Assembly: GCA_021323735.1 (NCBI GenBank)
Contig: JAJPKM010000013.1
Location: 1 to 64,000 of the forward strand
Direction of reading: 5' to 3'
Length of the DNA: 64,000 nt
Source: Gammaproteobacteria bacterium
Lineage (GTDB): Bacteria; Pseudomonadota; Gammaproteobacteria; Steroidobacterales; Steroidobacteraceae
Shown: positions 22,391-31,033 of the stretch, in pieces
How the letters are laid out: each line of letters opens with the position of its first letter
How positions within the stretch are numbered: position 1 is the first letter of the stretch
Notes under the pieces: generated by a model
Databases searched by the model: none
What the model saw: only the letters and a program-made list of their open reading frames with translations
What the model was told of the DNA's origin: nothing
Translations under genes and position numbers: made by a program

Positions 22391-22909
22391 CTAACGCGCG
22401 GCGTCGGTCGTTTCGGCCAGACCCAGCACGGCATAGCCTCTGGCTTTCAGCATCGCCAGCAGACCACTCGGGAGCAGCACGTCGCTCATCTTGAGCACGG
22501 CGAAACTTTGTCCGTTTTCCGACAACGCCTTCTCGGCTGCTTTCAGCCATGCGTCATGGATGCTTGCCTCAATATCCTGAACACCCAAGTCCTTGACGAA
22601 GGAAACCTCTCTGAACCCCTCCCAGCAGGGATCTCGTGGCTTCCTCTCGATGCTCGACTTCAACCACTTCATGCGCTTGGGAAGAGCGGAGATAGTGCCC
22701 AGCACCCAGAGCACATGATCGCCCTTGCTGACTTTCCACAAGCCTGGTCCCGGTTGCTCGCCGGTGACGACCAGTTCCGGCACCCCGTCACCGGTACCCT
22801 CCGATTTGACCGAGGGACCGTCCGCCGAGTACGCATCACCAGCGCAAAGGAATGCCGTTGCCACGGCTGCAGCTGCGCAGATGCCTATTGTTGGCCTGAT
22901 ACTTCGCAC
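22391..22909 (-). pseudogene. Internally deleted GumN/TraB-family gene
   Basis: Translation from a GTG at 22909, preceded by AGGAGAGG, gives 172 residues: a signal peptide (S-I-R-P-T-I-G-I-C-A-A-A-A-V-A-T-A-F), the N-terminal family block G-P-G-L-W-K-V-S-K-G-D-H-V-L-W-V-L-G-T, and then almost directly the C-terminal block F-A-V-L-K-M-S-D-V-L-L-P-S-G-L-L. Full-length GumN/TraB proteins are about 300 residues, so roughly 120-150 central residues are missing without a frameshift. It may be a decaying gene or a minimal variant. Longer in-frame starts to 23311 run through the neighbouring nucleotidyltransferase gene and are not credible. Confidence 0.65.
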
Positions 22910-23033
22910 CAGCCCTCTCCTCGCGCGAATGTCCCGCCGACGTCCGGCCACGGATACCTTCACTACCCGTATGAATCCAGCCTCGATTGGACGCCGTACC
23001 CTGATCAACGTTCCATGCAGGTTTGCCGGCAAG

Positions 23034-23819
23034 TCACTTCGCGGACCGGGTAGCCTTCGATGAGAGCTTTCGCAGTGATTCCCTCTTCTCACCGACCTCC
23101 GCAACGATTTGTGGCCAGCGCACCTTGTGAAGGGCAGTGGTGGTTCGAAATTCCTCGAGCGGAACGGCCTTGAGGGGGTCGATGCCATAGAGCAGGAATA
23201 CCCTGATCGCAGCGATGTCACCGGCGATATCGGCGACACGTTCGAGAAGTTTGAGACCAGTCCTTTCGTCTCGAGCCACGACTTCCTGTCGAATGAATGC
23301 TCGCGCGACATTCACAGCAAGCCGCGCCTGGCCGATTCCCGCATCGGTGCGCTTTTGGGGCAATAAATGCAGATTCTGGATGCGGCTGTCCAGCACGTCT
23401 ATCGGATGGATAACTCGCAGGTGACCGATCTTCGGCATCTTCAGCTCGATCGCACGACGGGCGAGATCTTTGGTGGTAAGACCAGCAACACCCGAGAGGA
23501 AATCCACTTGCTTCACTTGCCCACCTCTCGTGCGGTGAGTCACTTTGCCGGTTTGCGGCGTCGAATCATCGAGCGCCGGTATCCAGATCTGCCAGCCGAG
23601 ACGCCGAGCAAGATCCTTTGCGAGAACGGAATCGCCGATGAAATCGGCATCTGCCGTCACACCCGAAACGAGATTCTCTGGAAGCTCCACCTTCAGATGA
23701 TCTGCCCAGAAGGCTAGCGCCTGGCCGCCTACCAGCAAACCGCGGGGCGAGCATATGCTCAGGATCTTCTGCACATCCTCAGGACTCAGAGGCGCCTCGA
23801 TATCGCGCTCACTCTTCAT
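23034..23819 (-). CDS. Nucleotidyltransferase-fold protein, putative toxin paired with Phd
   Basis: A 261-residue protein with a polymerase-beta-type nucleotidyltransferase core: L-L-V-G-G-Q-A-L-A-F-W, then T-A-D-A-D-F (DxD) and K-Q-V-D-F-L as third acidic strand, followed by a helical region. This matches the AbiEii/MNT-like fold. It overlaps the upstream Phd-like gene by 11 nt, so the two are co-translated. AbiEii toxins transfer nucleotides to tRNA or proteins and are usually paired with AbiEi. Here the partner is a Phd/YefM antitoxin. Toxicity is inferred from context only. Confidence 0.75.
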   Translation of the reverse strand: MKSERDIEAPLSPEDVQKILSICSPRGLLVGGQALAFWADHLKVELPENLVSGVTADADFIGDSVLAKDLARRLGWQIWIPALDDSTPQTGKVTHRTRGGQVKQVDFLSGVAGLTTKDLARRAIELKMPKIGHLRVIHPIDVLDSRIQNLHLLPQKRTDAGIGQARLAVNVARAFIRQEVVARDERTGLKLLERVADIAGDIAAIRVFLLYGIDPLKAVPLEEFRTTTALHKVRWPQIVAEVGEKRESLRKLSSKATRSAK

Positions 23820-24072
23820 CGAAGGTGCTCGCAGGATTCAAGATTCGTGCAGCGCGCGCAAGCTCCGGGGGAATCATGTGCTTACTGCCCCGATCCTCGT
23901 CCTTCGCTCCTGCAACAGATTCGGCCAAAGACGAAGCGAACGCCCGCGGGGAAAGCACTACGGCGACGAGCCGCCCGTGCTTCACGATGTCCACCCGGCC
24001 CAATGCCGCAACATCGTCGAGAAGACCGCCGAAATTGTTCTTGGCGTTGCTGGCAGATACAGTTTTTGACAT
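23809..24072 (-). CDS. Phd/YefM-family antitoxin
   Basis: An 87-residue protein with the Phd N-terminal DNA-binding fold: V-S-A-S-N-A-K-N-N-F-G-G-L-L-D-D-V, then V-D-I-V-K-H-G-R-L-V-A-V-V-L-S. The acidic C-terminal tail (I-L-N-P-A-S-T-F-D-E-E) is suited to toxin binding. A palindrome overlaps its start codon, and the nucleotidyltransferase gene overlaps its end by 11 nt. Confidence 0.88.
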   Translation of the reverse strand: MSKTVSASNAKNNFGGLLDDVAALGRVDIVKHGRLVAVVLSPRAFASSLAESVAGAKDEDRGSKHMIPPELARAARILNPASTFDEE

Positions 24073-24090
24073 TTGGCCATTTTAGCCAAA
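24072..24090. promoter_or_regulatory. Palindrome TTTGGC-N7-GCCAAA at the phd start
   Basis: TTTGGC (24072-24077) and GCCAAA (24085-24090), touching the phd ATG, form a probable autoregulatory operator. The remaining 277 nt to the glycosyltransferase gene contain no visible gene. Confidence 0.55.
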
Positions 24091-24367
24091 ACAGGTATGG
24101 CTAGGCAAGTAAGGCCCTGGGCCGCAAAGCGCTGCAGAGTCAACCGGCGGCGCACGAAGGCACTGGGGAGTGGCATGCCGGGCTCCGCATGCGCCCAGCC
24201 GTGCGCCTTCAGGTGATGCGCATCACAAATCCGATCAATCCGACCGCCTCATTCACCATATTCAACGGCAAAGCGTCGACTCTCCGCTACTGGCATACGC
24301 GTTAGTGCGGATATCCTCCGCGATCCTTTTGCATTGAGTATGTACGCATCCACTTATCGGAATATGA

Positions 24368-25786
24368 ATGGCGGAATTCCCCACCGGGACCTCACAAGCG
24401 ACGGTTGTGCGGCGGACGGCCACCAGCGTCCGGCGCGAGAGGCTACGAACCCTGAGTCGAGCCACGTCGGCCGTGTTTGGCCGCCGCACCCTGTACCTGT
24501 CCACGCGCATCAAGTTCTTCGTAAATCTTCTCGTCGCAGCGGCGTGGGCCGTCATTTCCTACCGCCTGGCCGGACGCTGGATCGCTGATCTGACCGTCGT
24601 AGTGGGTTCCGTGATTGCGCAGACCGCAATCCTATCCATCGCGATTATTCCGGGGTTCATGAATGCCTTCATGGCATGTGGCTTGCTGCTCGATCGGCGG
24701 CCGTTGCGGCGGCGGATCGAAACCTATCCCAACATCAGCATCATCATCGCCGCATACAACGAGCAAGACTCCATCGCCAGCACCATCGAGAGCATTGCGC
24801 AGCAGAACTACCCGGGAGCGCTCGACGTCATCGTTGTCGACGACGGCTCCACGGACAACACCCTGCGGGAATCGCAGCGGCTCAATTACCCGTGGCTGCG
24901 GGTGCTCGACCTGCAGCAGAACGGCGGCAAGTCGAAGGCGCTGAACCGAGCGCTGACACTGGTGCGCTACCCGCTCACGATCACCCTCGACGCCGACTCA
25001 CTGCTTCACCGAGACGCGCTTGCCAACCTCGTCGGGCGCCTCGTGAGCGACCCTATCGGCACCGCGGCAGTGGCCGGTGCGGTATTGGTGCGCAACTCCC
25101 GCCTCAATTTCGTCACGAAGGTCCAGGAGTGGGATTACTTCCACGGCATCGCCGCCGTCAAGCGCCTGCAAAGTTTCTATCACGGGACACTGGTGGCGCA
25201 GGGCGCATTTTCAATCTATCGCACGGCCGTCCTGCACGAGGTCGGCGGGTGGCCGGATTGCGTCGGCGAGGACATCGTGCTCACCTGGGCCATCTTGCGC
25301 CGCGGCTACCGCGTCGGATTCGCGGAGGACGCCGTTGCATTCACCAACGTGCCGGTGACCATCATGCAACTCATTCGCCAGCGACAGCGCTGGTCGCGGG
25401 GTCTCATCGAAGCATTCCGACATCATTGGCCTCTGCTGTTCCACCTACGAATGACGACGCTGTTCATCTGGTGGAACCTGACGTTCCCCATCCTCGACCT
25501 CACGTTCACCTTCCTGTTCATACCCGGCATCGTGCTCGCGTTGGCGGGCGTCTACTGGCTCGCCGGGCCCATGACGTTGCTCGTACTCCCCCTGGCCACG
25601 CTCATCAACCAGCTGATGTACCGGATCCAGTCCGGCATGTTCGTCGCACAGCGGCTGAAGGTCCGCCGCAATCCAATCGGATTTCTGGCGTACGTATTGC
25701 TGTATTCGTTCGTGCTCCAGCCCGCTTGCGTCATCGGCTATTTCAAGGAACTGCTCGGCATGCGCAAGCTGTGGGGAACCAAATGA
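24368..25786 (+). CDS. Family 2 processive glycosyltransferase (PgaC/IcaA-like)
   Basis: A 472-residue inner-membrane glycosyltransferase. Two hydrophobic segments (about 50-105) precede a GT-A domain with S-I-I-I-A-A-Y-N-E, V-V-D-D158-G-S-T-D, D208-A-D, E-D302 and Q338-R-Q-R-W342. The last is the Q/RxxRW motif of processive synthases, and about four membrane segments follow. No PilZ domain is present, so PNAG-type synthesis is more likely than cellulose. The stop overlaps the start of the outer-membrane partner (ATGA, 25783-25786). No PgaB deacetylase or PgaD is present. The exact sugar polymer is unknown. Confidence 0.85.
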   Translation: MAEFPTGTSQATVVRRTATSVRRERLRTLSRATSAVFGRRTLYLSTRIKFFVNLLVAAAWAVISYRLAGRWIADLTVVVGSVIAQTAILSIAIIPGFMNAFMACGLLLDRRPLRRRIETYPNISIIIAAYNEQDSIASTIESIAQQNYPGALDVIVVDDGSTDNTLRESQRLNYPWLRVLDLQQNGGKSKALNRALTLVRYPLTITLDADSLLHRDALANLVGRLVSDPIGTAAVAGAVLVRNSRLNFVTKVQEWDYFHGIAAVKRLQSFYHGTLVAQGAFSIYRTAVLHEVGGWPDCVGEDIVLTWAILRRGYRVGFAEDAVAFTNVPVTIMQLIRQRQRWSRGLIEAFRHHWPLLFHLRMTTLFIWWNLTFPILDLTFTFLFIPGIVLALAGVYWLAGPMTLLVLPLATLINQLMYRIQSGMFVAQRLKVRRNPIGFLAYVLLYSFVLQPACVIGYFKELLGMRKLWGTK

Positions 25787-27195
25787 AACCGGCGTGGCTC
25801 CTGCTCGGCCTGTGGCTTGCCGCGGCGGCATGGGGCGCCGATTCCGACGGTACCGCACACATCCGCGCGGGCCGTGCGGCACTCGAGGCCAGCAATCCGG
25901 GATTGGCCCGCGCGGAGTTCCAGGCCGCGGTCAGTGCGGCACAGGTCGACGAAGATCGACTGGCAGCCCTGATAGGTCTGGGTCGAGCGGAACTTTGGCT
26001 GGGGCACTATCGCGCGGCCCTCGAGGCGTTCGACCAGGCCCGGCGCTTTGCCGTGAGCACTGCTGATCGACAGGTGGTCGACACGGGCGCCGCCCGCGCG
26101 CTAAACGCGCTCGACTATCACCAACGAGCTTATGCGCTGGTGGCACCCTATGCGCCCGGAGACGCGGCAACGAGCCTCGAACTGGTGCGGGCGGCCACGG
26201 CACTGGGACGCGCGGACGAGGCGCAGCGCTTCATGTCCGCGATTCCCGCACCCGATCCGGCGACGCGCATCGGTATCGATTTACTACGGGCGCAGTCCCA
26301 GGTCGATTTCGAGCTCGCCCCACGACTCCAGGGCGGATTCTCGTTCATGCACGACAGCGACGGCCTCGTCATCAACACCTACAGTCTCACGACGTTGCTG
26401 CCCGGAACGCCGGGCGGCGCTACCTTCAACACCTGGCGCCTCTTTGCTGCGACGTCGGATGTCAGCGGGTCCGGGCAGAGCGATCACCTGACCGAGGCTG
26501 CCGTCGGCGACCGCCTGCGCATCGGGAGTCTTCAGCACCTCGACATTCAAGCGGGCGCAGGCAGCGTCTCCGGCCGTAGCTTCTTCGAAGGATCCATTCA
26601 GTGGGATGATCAGCTGAGCGATGTAGCCTCCGTCTTTGCCTCGGCCGACCGGGTACCGATCGTCACGCCGACGGCACTGGCAAGCGAGATCCTCTACAGT
26701 ACGTTCAGCCTGGGAGGCAGCGTTCGGGCCGCAGACCACTGGATGCTGGTCCCTGTTTACTATCACCAGGCGTTCTCCGACGGCAACCAGCGCGACGGCG
26801 CTCGATTCAAGGTCGTGCTCGCGCCGTTCGAAATACCCGATTCCGGCTCCGCGCTCGGCGCCCAACTCGAGGCGCGCGCATACCGCAGCACTCAGCCCTC
26901 GGCCGGCACCTATTTCAATCCGGCACGGTACGATCAAGTGCAGGTCGGCCTCATCGGGATACACCAATTCAACCCCGACTGGCGCATGCGATTCACGGCG
27001 GGCGTCGGACCGGAGACCATCGACGGTTCGAGCGCACAGACTTTTTCGTGGGCGCTGTCGCTGACCGGGCGCCTCCCGGGCAACGGCCGCCTCGAGTTGC
27101 AGGTGGGCCGGGATTCCTTTGCCTCCTTGCAGGGCGGCGGTTCAGGTTACCGGAGCAATGAAGGGTCCCTGACGGTCGGTTGGCCAATCTTTTAG
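25783..27195 (+). CDS. TPR plus outer-membrane beta-barrel protein, putative exopolysaccharide exporter
   Basis: A 470-residue protein with signal peptide M-K-P-A-W-L-L-L-G-L-W-L-A-A-A-A-W-G-A. Residues about 25-175 form TPR-like helical pairs (A-A-L-E-A-S-N-P-G-L-A-R-A-E-F-Q-A-A). About 180-470 show alternating strands rich in aromatic and polar residues ending in W-P-I-F, as in barrel proteins. The layout mimics PgaA or YaiO-type exporters. Start 25783 is fixed by the ATGA overlap with the glycosyltransferase. Longer in-frame extension upstream is antiphase to the glycosyltransferase and not coding. Confidence 0.75.
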   Translation: MKPAWLLLGLWLAAAAWGADSDGTAHIRAGRAALEASNPGLARAEFQAAVSAAQVDEDRLAALIGLGRAELWLGHYRAALEAFDQARRFAVSTADRQVVDTGAARALNALDYHQRAYALVAPYAPGDAATSLELVRAATALGRADEAQRFMSAIPAPDPATRIGIDLLRAQSQVDFELAPRLQGGFSFMHDSDGLVINTYSLTTLLPGTPGGATFNTWRLFAATSDVSGSGQSDHLTEAAVGDRLRIGSLQHLDIQAGAGSVSGRSFFEGSIQWDDQLSDVASVFASADRVPIVTPTALASEILYSTFSLGGSVRAADHWMLVPVYYHQAFSDGNQRDGARFKVVLAPFEIPDSGSALGAQLEARAYRSTQPSAGTYFNPARYDQVQVGLIGIHQFNPDWRMRFTAGVGPETIDGSSAQTFSWALSLTGRLPGNGRLELQVGRDSFASLQGGGSGYRSNEGSLTVGWPIF

Positions 27196-27353
27196 GCACA
27201 CGCCCCTCGCGGCGGTAGCTTCGCGATCTCCCGAAGAACGACTACTCCCTCAGCAGATGCCTGTAGATGCCTGTGGAATCTTCGCAGCGGAACAGTCAGC
27301 TGCGCTGTCGCAAGGGTCTATACTCAGTGGCTTCTTTCGCTTGGCGGAACGCT

Positions 27354-28523
27354 ATGAAAAATTCAAAAGTCGCACTCGCGTTTTGTTCTCTGCTATTCGC
27401 GGTTACCGCCTCTGCACAGGTGGCACTGAAATCCGATACACCCAGCATCTTGTTCTGGACGCCTGAACAGCAGAGCACGGGATATCGCAGCATCGAAAAG
27501 ATCTACCAGGTCGTCACCGTAAAGCGCGGCGCCAAGGTGCACCCCTTACCCAAGGCTCCCGGGCAACTGTCGCCGACTTGGGACTACGCGGGCCGTCAGT
27601 GGACGGTCGCCGACTACATGAGCGCGAACCGAACCTCGGGTGTCTTGGTTCTGAAGGATGGCAAGATTGTGTTGGAGCGCTATGGCCTGGGCCGCACACC
27701 AAAAGATCGCTGGACTTCGTTCTCTGTCGCCAAATCCCTGACCTCGACGCTGGTCGGTGCGGCCATTCAGGACGGCAAGATCAAGGGACCGGACGACCTG
27801 GTCACGAACTACGTGCCCGAGCTCAAGGGCTCAGCCTACGATGGTGTCACCGTGAGGCAGCTGCTCATGATGAGCTCGGGGGTGAAATGGAATGAGGATT
27901 ACACGGATCCTAAGTCGGACGTGGCCCAGGCGGGCTTTACCGGCAGCGAACCGGGCATGGACCCTTTGGTGAGTTACATGCGTCATTTGCCGCGCGCCAC
28001 CGAACCGGGCACGAAGTGGCACTACGATACGGGCGAGACGGACATGGTCGGCATCCTGGTCGCCAATGCCATCGGCGAACCCCTCTCGCAATACCTCTCC
28101 GAAAAAGTCTGGACCACCTATGGCATGGAGCAGGATGCGGTGTGGATGGTGGATGCATCGGGCAAGCAGGAACGCGGCGGCTGCTGCATGTCCATGACCC
28201 TGCGCGACTATGCGCGCGTCGGACAATTCATCCTGGATGGCGGCAAGGCGCAAGGTCGACAGGTAGTTCCTTCCTGGTGGGTGGCGCAGGCCACGACCAA
28301 GGAGATCGACAACGGCGCGGGTGGCTACGGCTATTTCTGGTGGATCCGGGAAAATGGCAGCTACGAAGCGGTCGGTATCTTTGGCCAATCGATCACGACG
28401 TTCAAGGACGACCGGTTGATCATCGTCATCAATTCGGCGTGGCCGGCCGCTACCGGCAAGGAATACAGCGCGGCCCGCACTGCGTTCGTCAACGCATTGC
28501 ACGACGCAGCGAAATCCCTCTGA
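27354..28523 (+). CDS. Serine hydrolase of the beta-lactamase / class C family
   Basis: A 389-residue periplasmic protein with signal peptide M-K-N-S-K-V-A-L-A-F-C-S-L-L-F-A-V-T-A-S-A-Q. The catalytic S124-V-A-K127 follows F, and Y224-D-T stands where class C enzymes have Y-A-N. The family (Pfam Beta-lactamase) includes esterases, D-aminopeptidases and 6-aminohexanoate-dimer hydrolase-like enzymes, so antibiotic hydrolysis should not be assumed. The ATG at 27354 is chosen for the signal peptide. A 10-bp direct repeat (ATGCCTGTAG/ATGCCTGTGG) lies upstream at about 27258-27277. Confidence 0.85.
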   Translation: MKNSKVALAFCSLLFAVTASAQVALKSDTPSILFWTPEQQSTGYRSIEKIYQVVTVKRGAKVHPLPKAPGQLSPTWDYAGRQWTVADYMSANRTSGVLVLKDGKIVLERYGLGRTPKDRWTSFSVAKSLTSTLVGAAIQDGKIKGPDDLVTNYVPELKGSAYDGVTVRQLLMMSSGVKWNEDYTDPKSDVAQAGFTGSEPGMDPLVSYMRHLPRATEPGTKWHYDTGETDMVGILVANAIGEPLSQYLSEKVWTTYGMEQDAVWMVDASGKQERGGCCMSMTLRDYARVGQFILDGGKAQGRQVVPSWWVAQATTKEIDNGAGGYGYFWWIRENGSYEAVGIFGQSITTFKDDRLIIVINSAWPAATGKEYSAARTAFVNALHDAAKSL

Positions 28524-28670
28524 GGGCGTCTACGCGATCAGGCTATCAGTCCAGCGACGGCTACGATCGTGTGCCCTGGAACCGCGGAAACCCGTTGGTC
28601 AGATGCGTCGAGTTGCCAAGGGCGTCGGGCTGCCATGCGTCTAGCGCACAAACGCGGTACCAGCGCTCCG

Positions 28671-28979
28671 TCAGGCGCCGGTTTTCGCGTCTTGATCACC
28701 GCGCCCGACATAGCGCCGCTCGCCGGTGCGCGGGTCGAACATGACTTCCACGGGCTCTCCGGTTGATGGATCGATAAACTTCTCATCCGTCCGCTGCCAG
28801 TGGCCATTCGGTGGCTGCTCGTTGCGACGGTAACGCCAGCACTCGAACAGGGTGCCGATGAGGACGATCGCGCCGAGGGCCAGCAGCTGCCAGCCGGGCG
28901 CATGAATTCCACAGGCCAAGAGGACGATACCGACGCCGGTGAGGATTGCTGCCACCGCAATCACGACGGTCCGCAGCAT
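28671..28979 (-). CDS. Small membrane protein, two transmembrane helices
   Basis: A 102-residue protein with two N-terminal hydrophobic helices (V-V-I-A-V-A-A-I-L-T-G-V-G-I-V-L-L-A and L-L-A-L-G-A-I-V-L-I-G-T-L-F) and a soluble tail with F-I-D-P-S-T-G-E-P-V-E-V-M-F-D-P-R-T-G-E-R-R-Y. The two DP.TGE segments look like a short internal repeat. It starts 2 nt after the YbjQ gene, so the two are co-transcribed. The family is not recognised. Confidence 0.7.
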   Translation of the reverse strand: MLRTVVIAVAAILTGVGIVLLACGIHAPGWQLLALGAIVLIGTLFECWRYRRNEQPPNGHWQRTDEKFIDPSTGEPVEVMFDPRTGERRYVGRGDQDAKTGA

Positions 28980-28981
28980 GA

Positions 28982-29305
28982 TCAGACCGCCGGTTCCAGC
29001 ACCACTGCCGTTCCGTAGGCAACGATCTCGCTCATCGTCTGGCCGATCTCGGATGAATCGAATCGCATCATCACAATGGCATTGGCGTGCATGAGATTTG
29101 CGTTGCGGACCATGCGATCGACGGCATGCCGCCGCGCCTCCTCGAGTAATTGGGTGTACTCGGTGATTTCACCGCCGACGATTGAGCGCAGCCCCGCCAT
29201 GATATTTCCGCCAAGCCCGCGGCTTCTGACCACCACGCCGAAGACCTGACCCTTGACCTCGCGGACGCGATGTCCGGGCACGTTCTCTGTGGTCACGACA
29301 AGCAT
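28982..29305 (-). CDS. YbjQ/UPF0145-family protein
   Basis: A 107-residue protein with V-V-T-T-E-N-V-P-G-H-R-V, G-V-V-V-R-S-R-G-L-G-G-N and A-N-A-I-V-M-M-R-F-D-S-S, the conserved blocks of the YbjQ family (pentameric, sometimes called heavy-metal-binding; function unproven). It is followed 2 nt later by a small membrane protein. Confidence 0.9.
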   Translation of the reverse strand: MLVVTTENVPGHRVREVKGQVFGVVVRSRGLGGNIMAGLRSIVGGEITEYTQLLEEARRHAVDRMVRNANLMHANAIVMMRFDSSEIGQTMSEIVAYGTAVVLEPAV

Positions 29306-29466
29306 GGCACCTCCGCAGGGGTTGCAACCGGTCCTGGTAGGCTACCTGAGCGGACCCTCCTTGGCGAGAAGGCCTCATTCACTCGTCAGATATCACCAAT
29401 CCGGCCGCCAAGTCGAACCATCCCTGCCTTCTCCGCTTGCGCAGTCCACGGCGCCGTTTCTTCGGC

Positions 29467-30936
29467 TCAGGGCTTACGGTCGCGGTAGGGGAAAAACCAG
29501 GGTTTACGCTCCATTACCCAATCCAAGTGAACGTGCTTGGGCTCGCGGAACGCATCGAGCCCTTCGGACCCGAGTTCACGTCCGATGCCACTGTGGCGCA
29601 TGCCCCCGAAAGGCGCGGCGTCGTTATCGGTCAGAGGATCGTTGATCCAGAAAGTGCCCGCCTTGATCGATTCCATCGCACGCATCGCGGTTGCCAGGTC
29701 CTTGGTGTAAATCGAAGCACCCAGCCCGTACTCGGAATCGTTGGCGAAGCGGATGGCCTCGTCCGCATCCGCCACCGTCGTGATCGACAGCACCGGCCCG
29801 AAGATCTCCTCGCGCGTGGCGACGCTGCCGTGAGGCACGTCGGTGAGGATGGTGGGTTGGAAGAAGTGCCCGGGAAGCCCCGCCTGCCGCGACATTCCGC
29901 CGCCGAGCTTGAGGGTGGCCCCGTCCTTTGCCGCGCGTGCCACCTGATCTTCGACCCGCCGCGCCGCTTCCTGCGAAATCAGCGGGCCTATGTCCGTGTC
30001 GGGTACCATCGGGTTGCCGACTTTGAGCCGCGCGACGTACTCGTGCATCCGCTGCGTAAACTCCGTCGCGATCGGATGCTCCACATAGATGCGCTTGCTC
30101 GACGTGCACACCTGACCGGCGTTGAGCAGCCGCGCCCAGGCAACGCCGGGGACCGCAACATCAAGATCGGCATCCTTGAAGACGATGAACGGATCGATCG
30201 AACCGAGCTCGAGATTGACCTTCTTGAGTTGTGCGCCGGCGGCAGCCGCGATCTTGCGTCCGACCGCGTTGGAGCCGGTGAACGCGATGAGATCTACATC
30301 CGGATGCTCGATGAGTGCCGTGGCGGTATCGGCCGCGCCGGTCAGGACATTGACGACGCCTGCGGGCAATAGCTCGTACACTTCTGCCAGCTTGAGGTTC
30401 GACAGCGGGTTCTGGTGGGGCGGCTTGCAGACTACCGTGTTGCCGGCCACAATGGCCGGCGCCACCTTCCAGGCCATCAGCAACAGGGGGAAATTGAACG
30501 GCACGATCGCTGCGACGACGCCGAAGGGCTCCTTGATCGTGAAGTTCAGCTGGTGGGGCGCCACCGGCGGTACCGAATTACCATAGGACGAGCGCGCCAC
30601 CTCGCCGTAGTACTCGAAACAGGCCGCGACCCAATCGATGCAGTCGACGGCCTCGCACAACGGTTTCCCGGTCTCCTCGGTCATCAGCGACGCCAGCGCG
30701 TGCTCGCGGGCGCGGATTCGAGCGCCGATCTCGCGCAGCAGCTTCGCCTTCTCCACTCCCGGCACTTTCCACCACGCATGCTGCGCAGCTTTTGCCGCCG
30801 CGACGGCACGAGTCACATCCGCGGGGCCGCAGTCCGGGACCCGACCGAGCAATTCCAGCGTCGCCGGATTCCTGATCTCACGGCTGCTGCCGCTCCGCGC
30901 ATCGACCCATTCGCCGTTGATCAGGATCTTATGCAT
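29467..30936 (-). CDS. NAD(P)-dependent aldehyde dehydrogenase
   Basis: A 489-residue ALDH-superfamily enzyme. The Rossmann part has P-F-N-F-P-L-L-L-M-A-W-K and F-T-G-S-N-A-V-G-R. The general base is in N-L-E-L-G and the catalytic cysteine in N-A-G-Q-V-C-T-S. The ELGG motif is E-L-G-S-I-D-P. Closest groups are succinate-semialdehyde and betaine-aldehyde dehydrogenases; the substrate is not determined. It is monocistronic, with no pathway neighbours. Confidence 0.92.
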   Translation of the reverse strand: MHKILINGEWVDARSGSSREIRNPATLELLGRVPDCGPADVTRAVAAAKAAQHAWWKVPGVEKAKLLREIGARIRAREHALASLMTEETGKPLCEAVDCIDWVAACFEYYGEVARSSYGNSVPPVAPHQLNFTIKEPFGVVAAIVPFNFPLLLMAWKVAPAIVAGNTVVCKPPHQNPLSNLKLAEVYELLPAGVVNVLTGAADTATALIEHPDVDLIAFTGSNAVGRKIAAAAGAQLKKVNLELGSIDPFIVFKDADLDVAVPGVAWARLLNAGQVCTSSKRIYVEHPIATEFTQRMHEYVARLKVGNPMVPDTDIGPLISQEAARRVEDQVARAAKDGATLKLGGGMSRQAGLPGHFFQPTILTDVPHGSVATREEIFGPVLSITTVADADEAIRFANDSEYGLGASIYTKDLATAMRAMESIKAGTFWINDPLTDNDAAPFGGMRHSGIGRELGSEGLDAFREPKHVHLDWVMERKPWFFPYRDRKP

Positions 30937-31033
30937 GTCTTCGTGCCCTTGAAGCTGCGTAAACGCCTCCTATGATGCCTGAGCGGCGCTGAATCCCGAT
31001 AGCGTGGCAGAATCCCGCGGGGCAGAATAGGCA

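Noticed and set aside
22910-23311. N-terminal extension of the GumN-like gene
   Set aside because: It lies mostly antiphase inside the nucleotidyltransferase gene and lacks protein-like composition; GTG 22909 with AGGAGAGG explains the signal peptide.
24676-25782. Long N-terminal extension of the TPR/barrel protein
   Set aside because: It reads the glycosyltransferase gene in another phase; the signal peptide and ATGA junction place the start at 25783.
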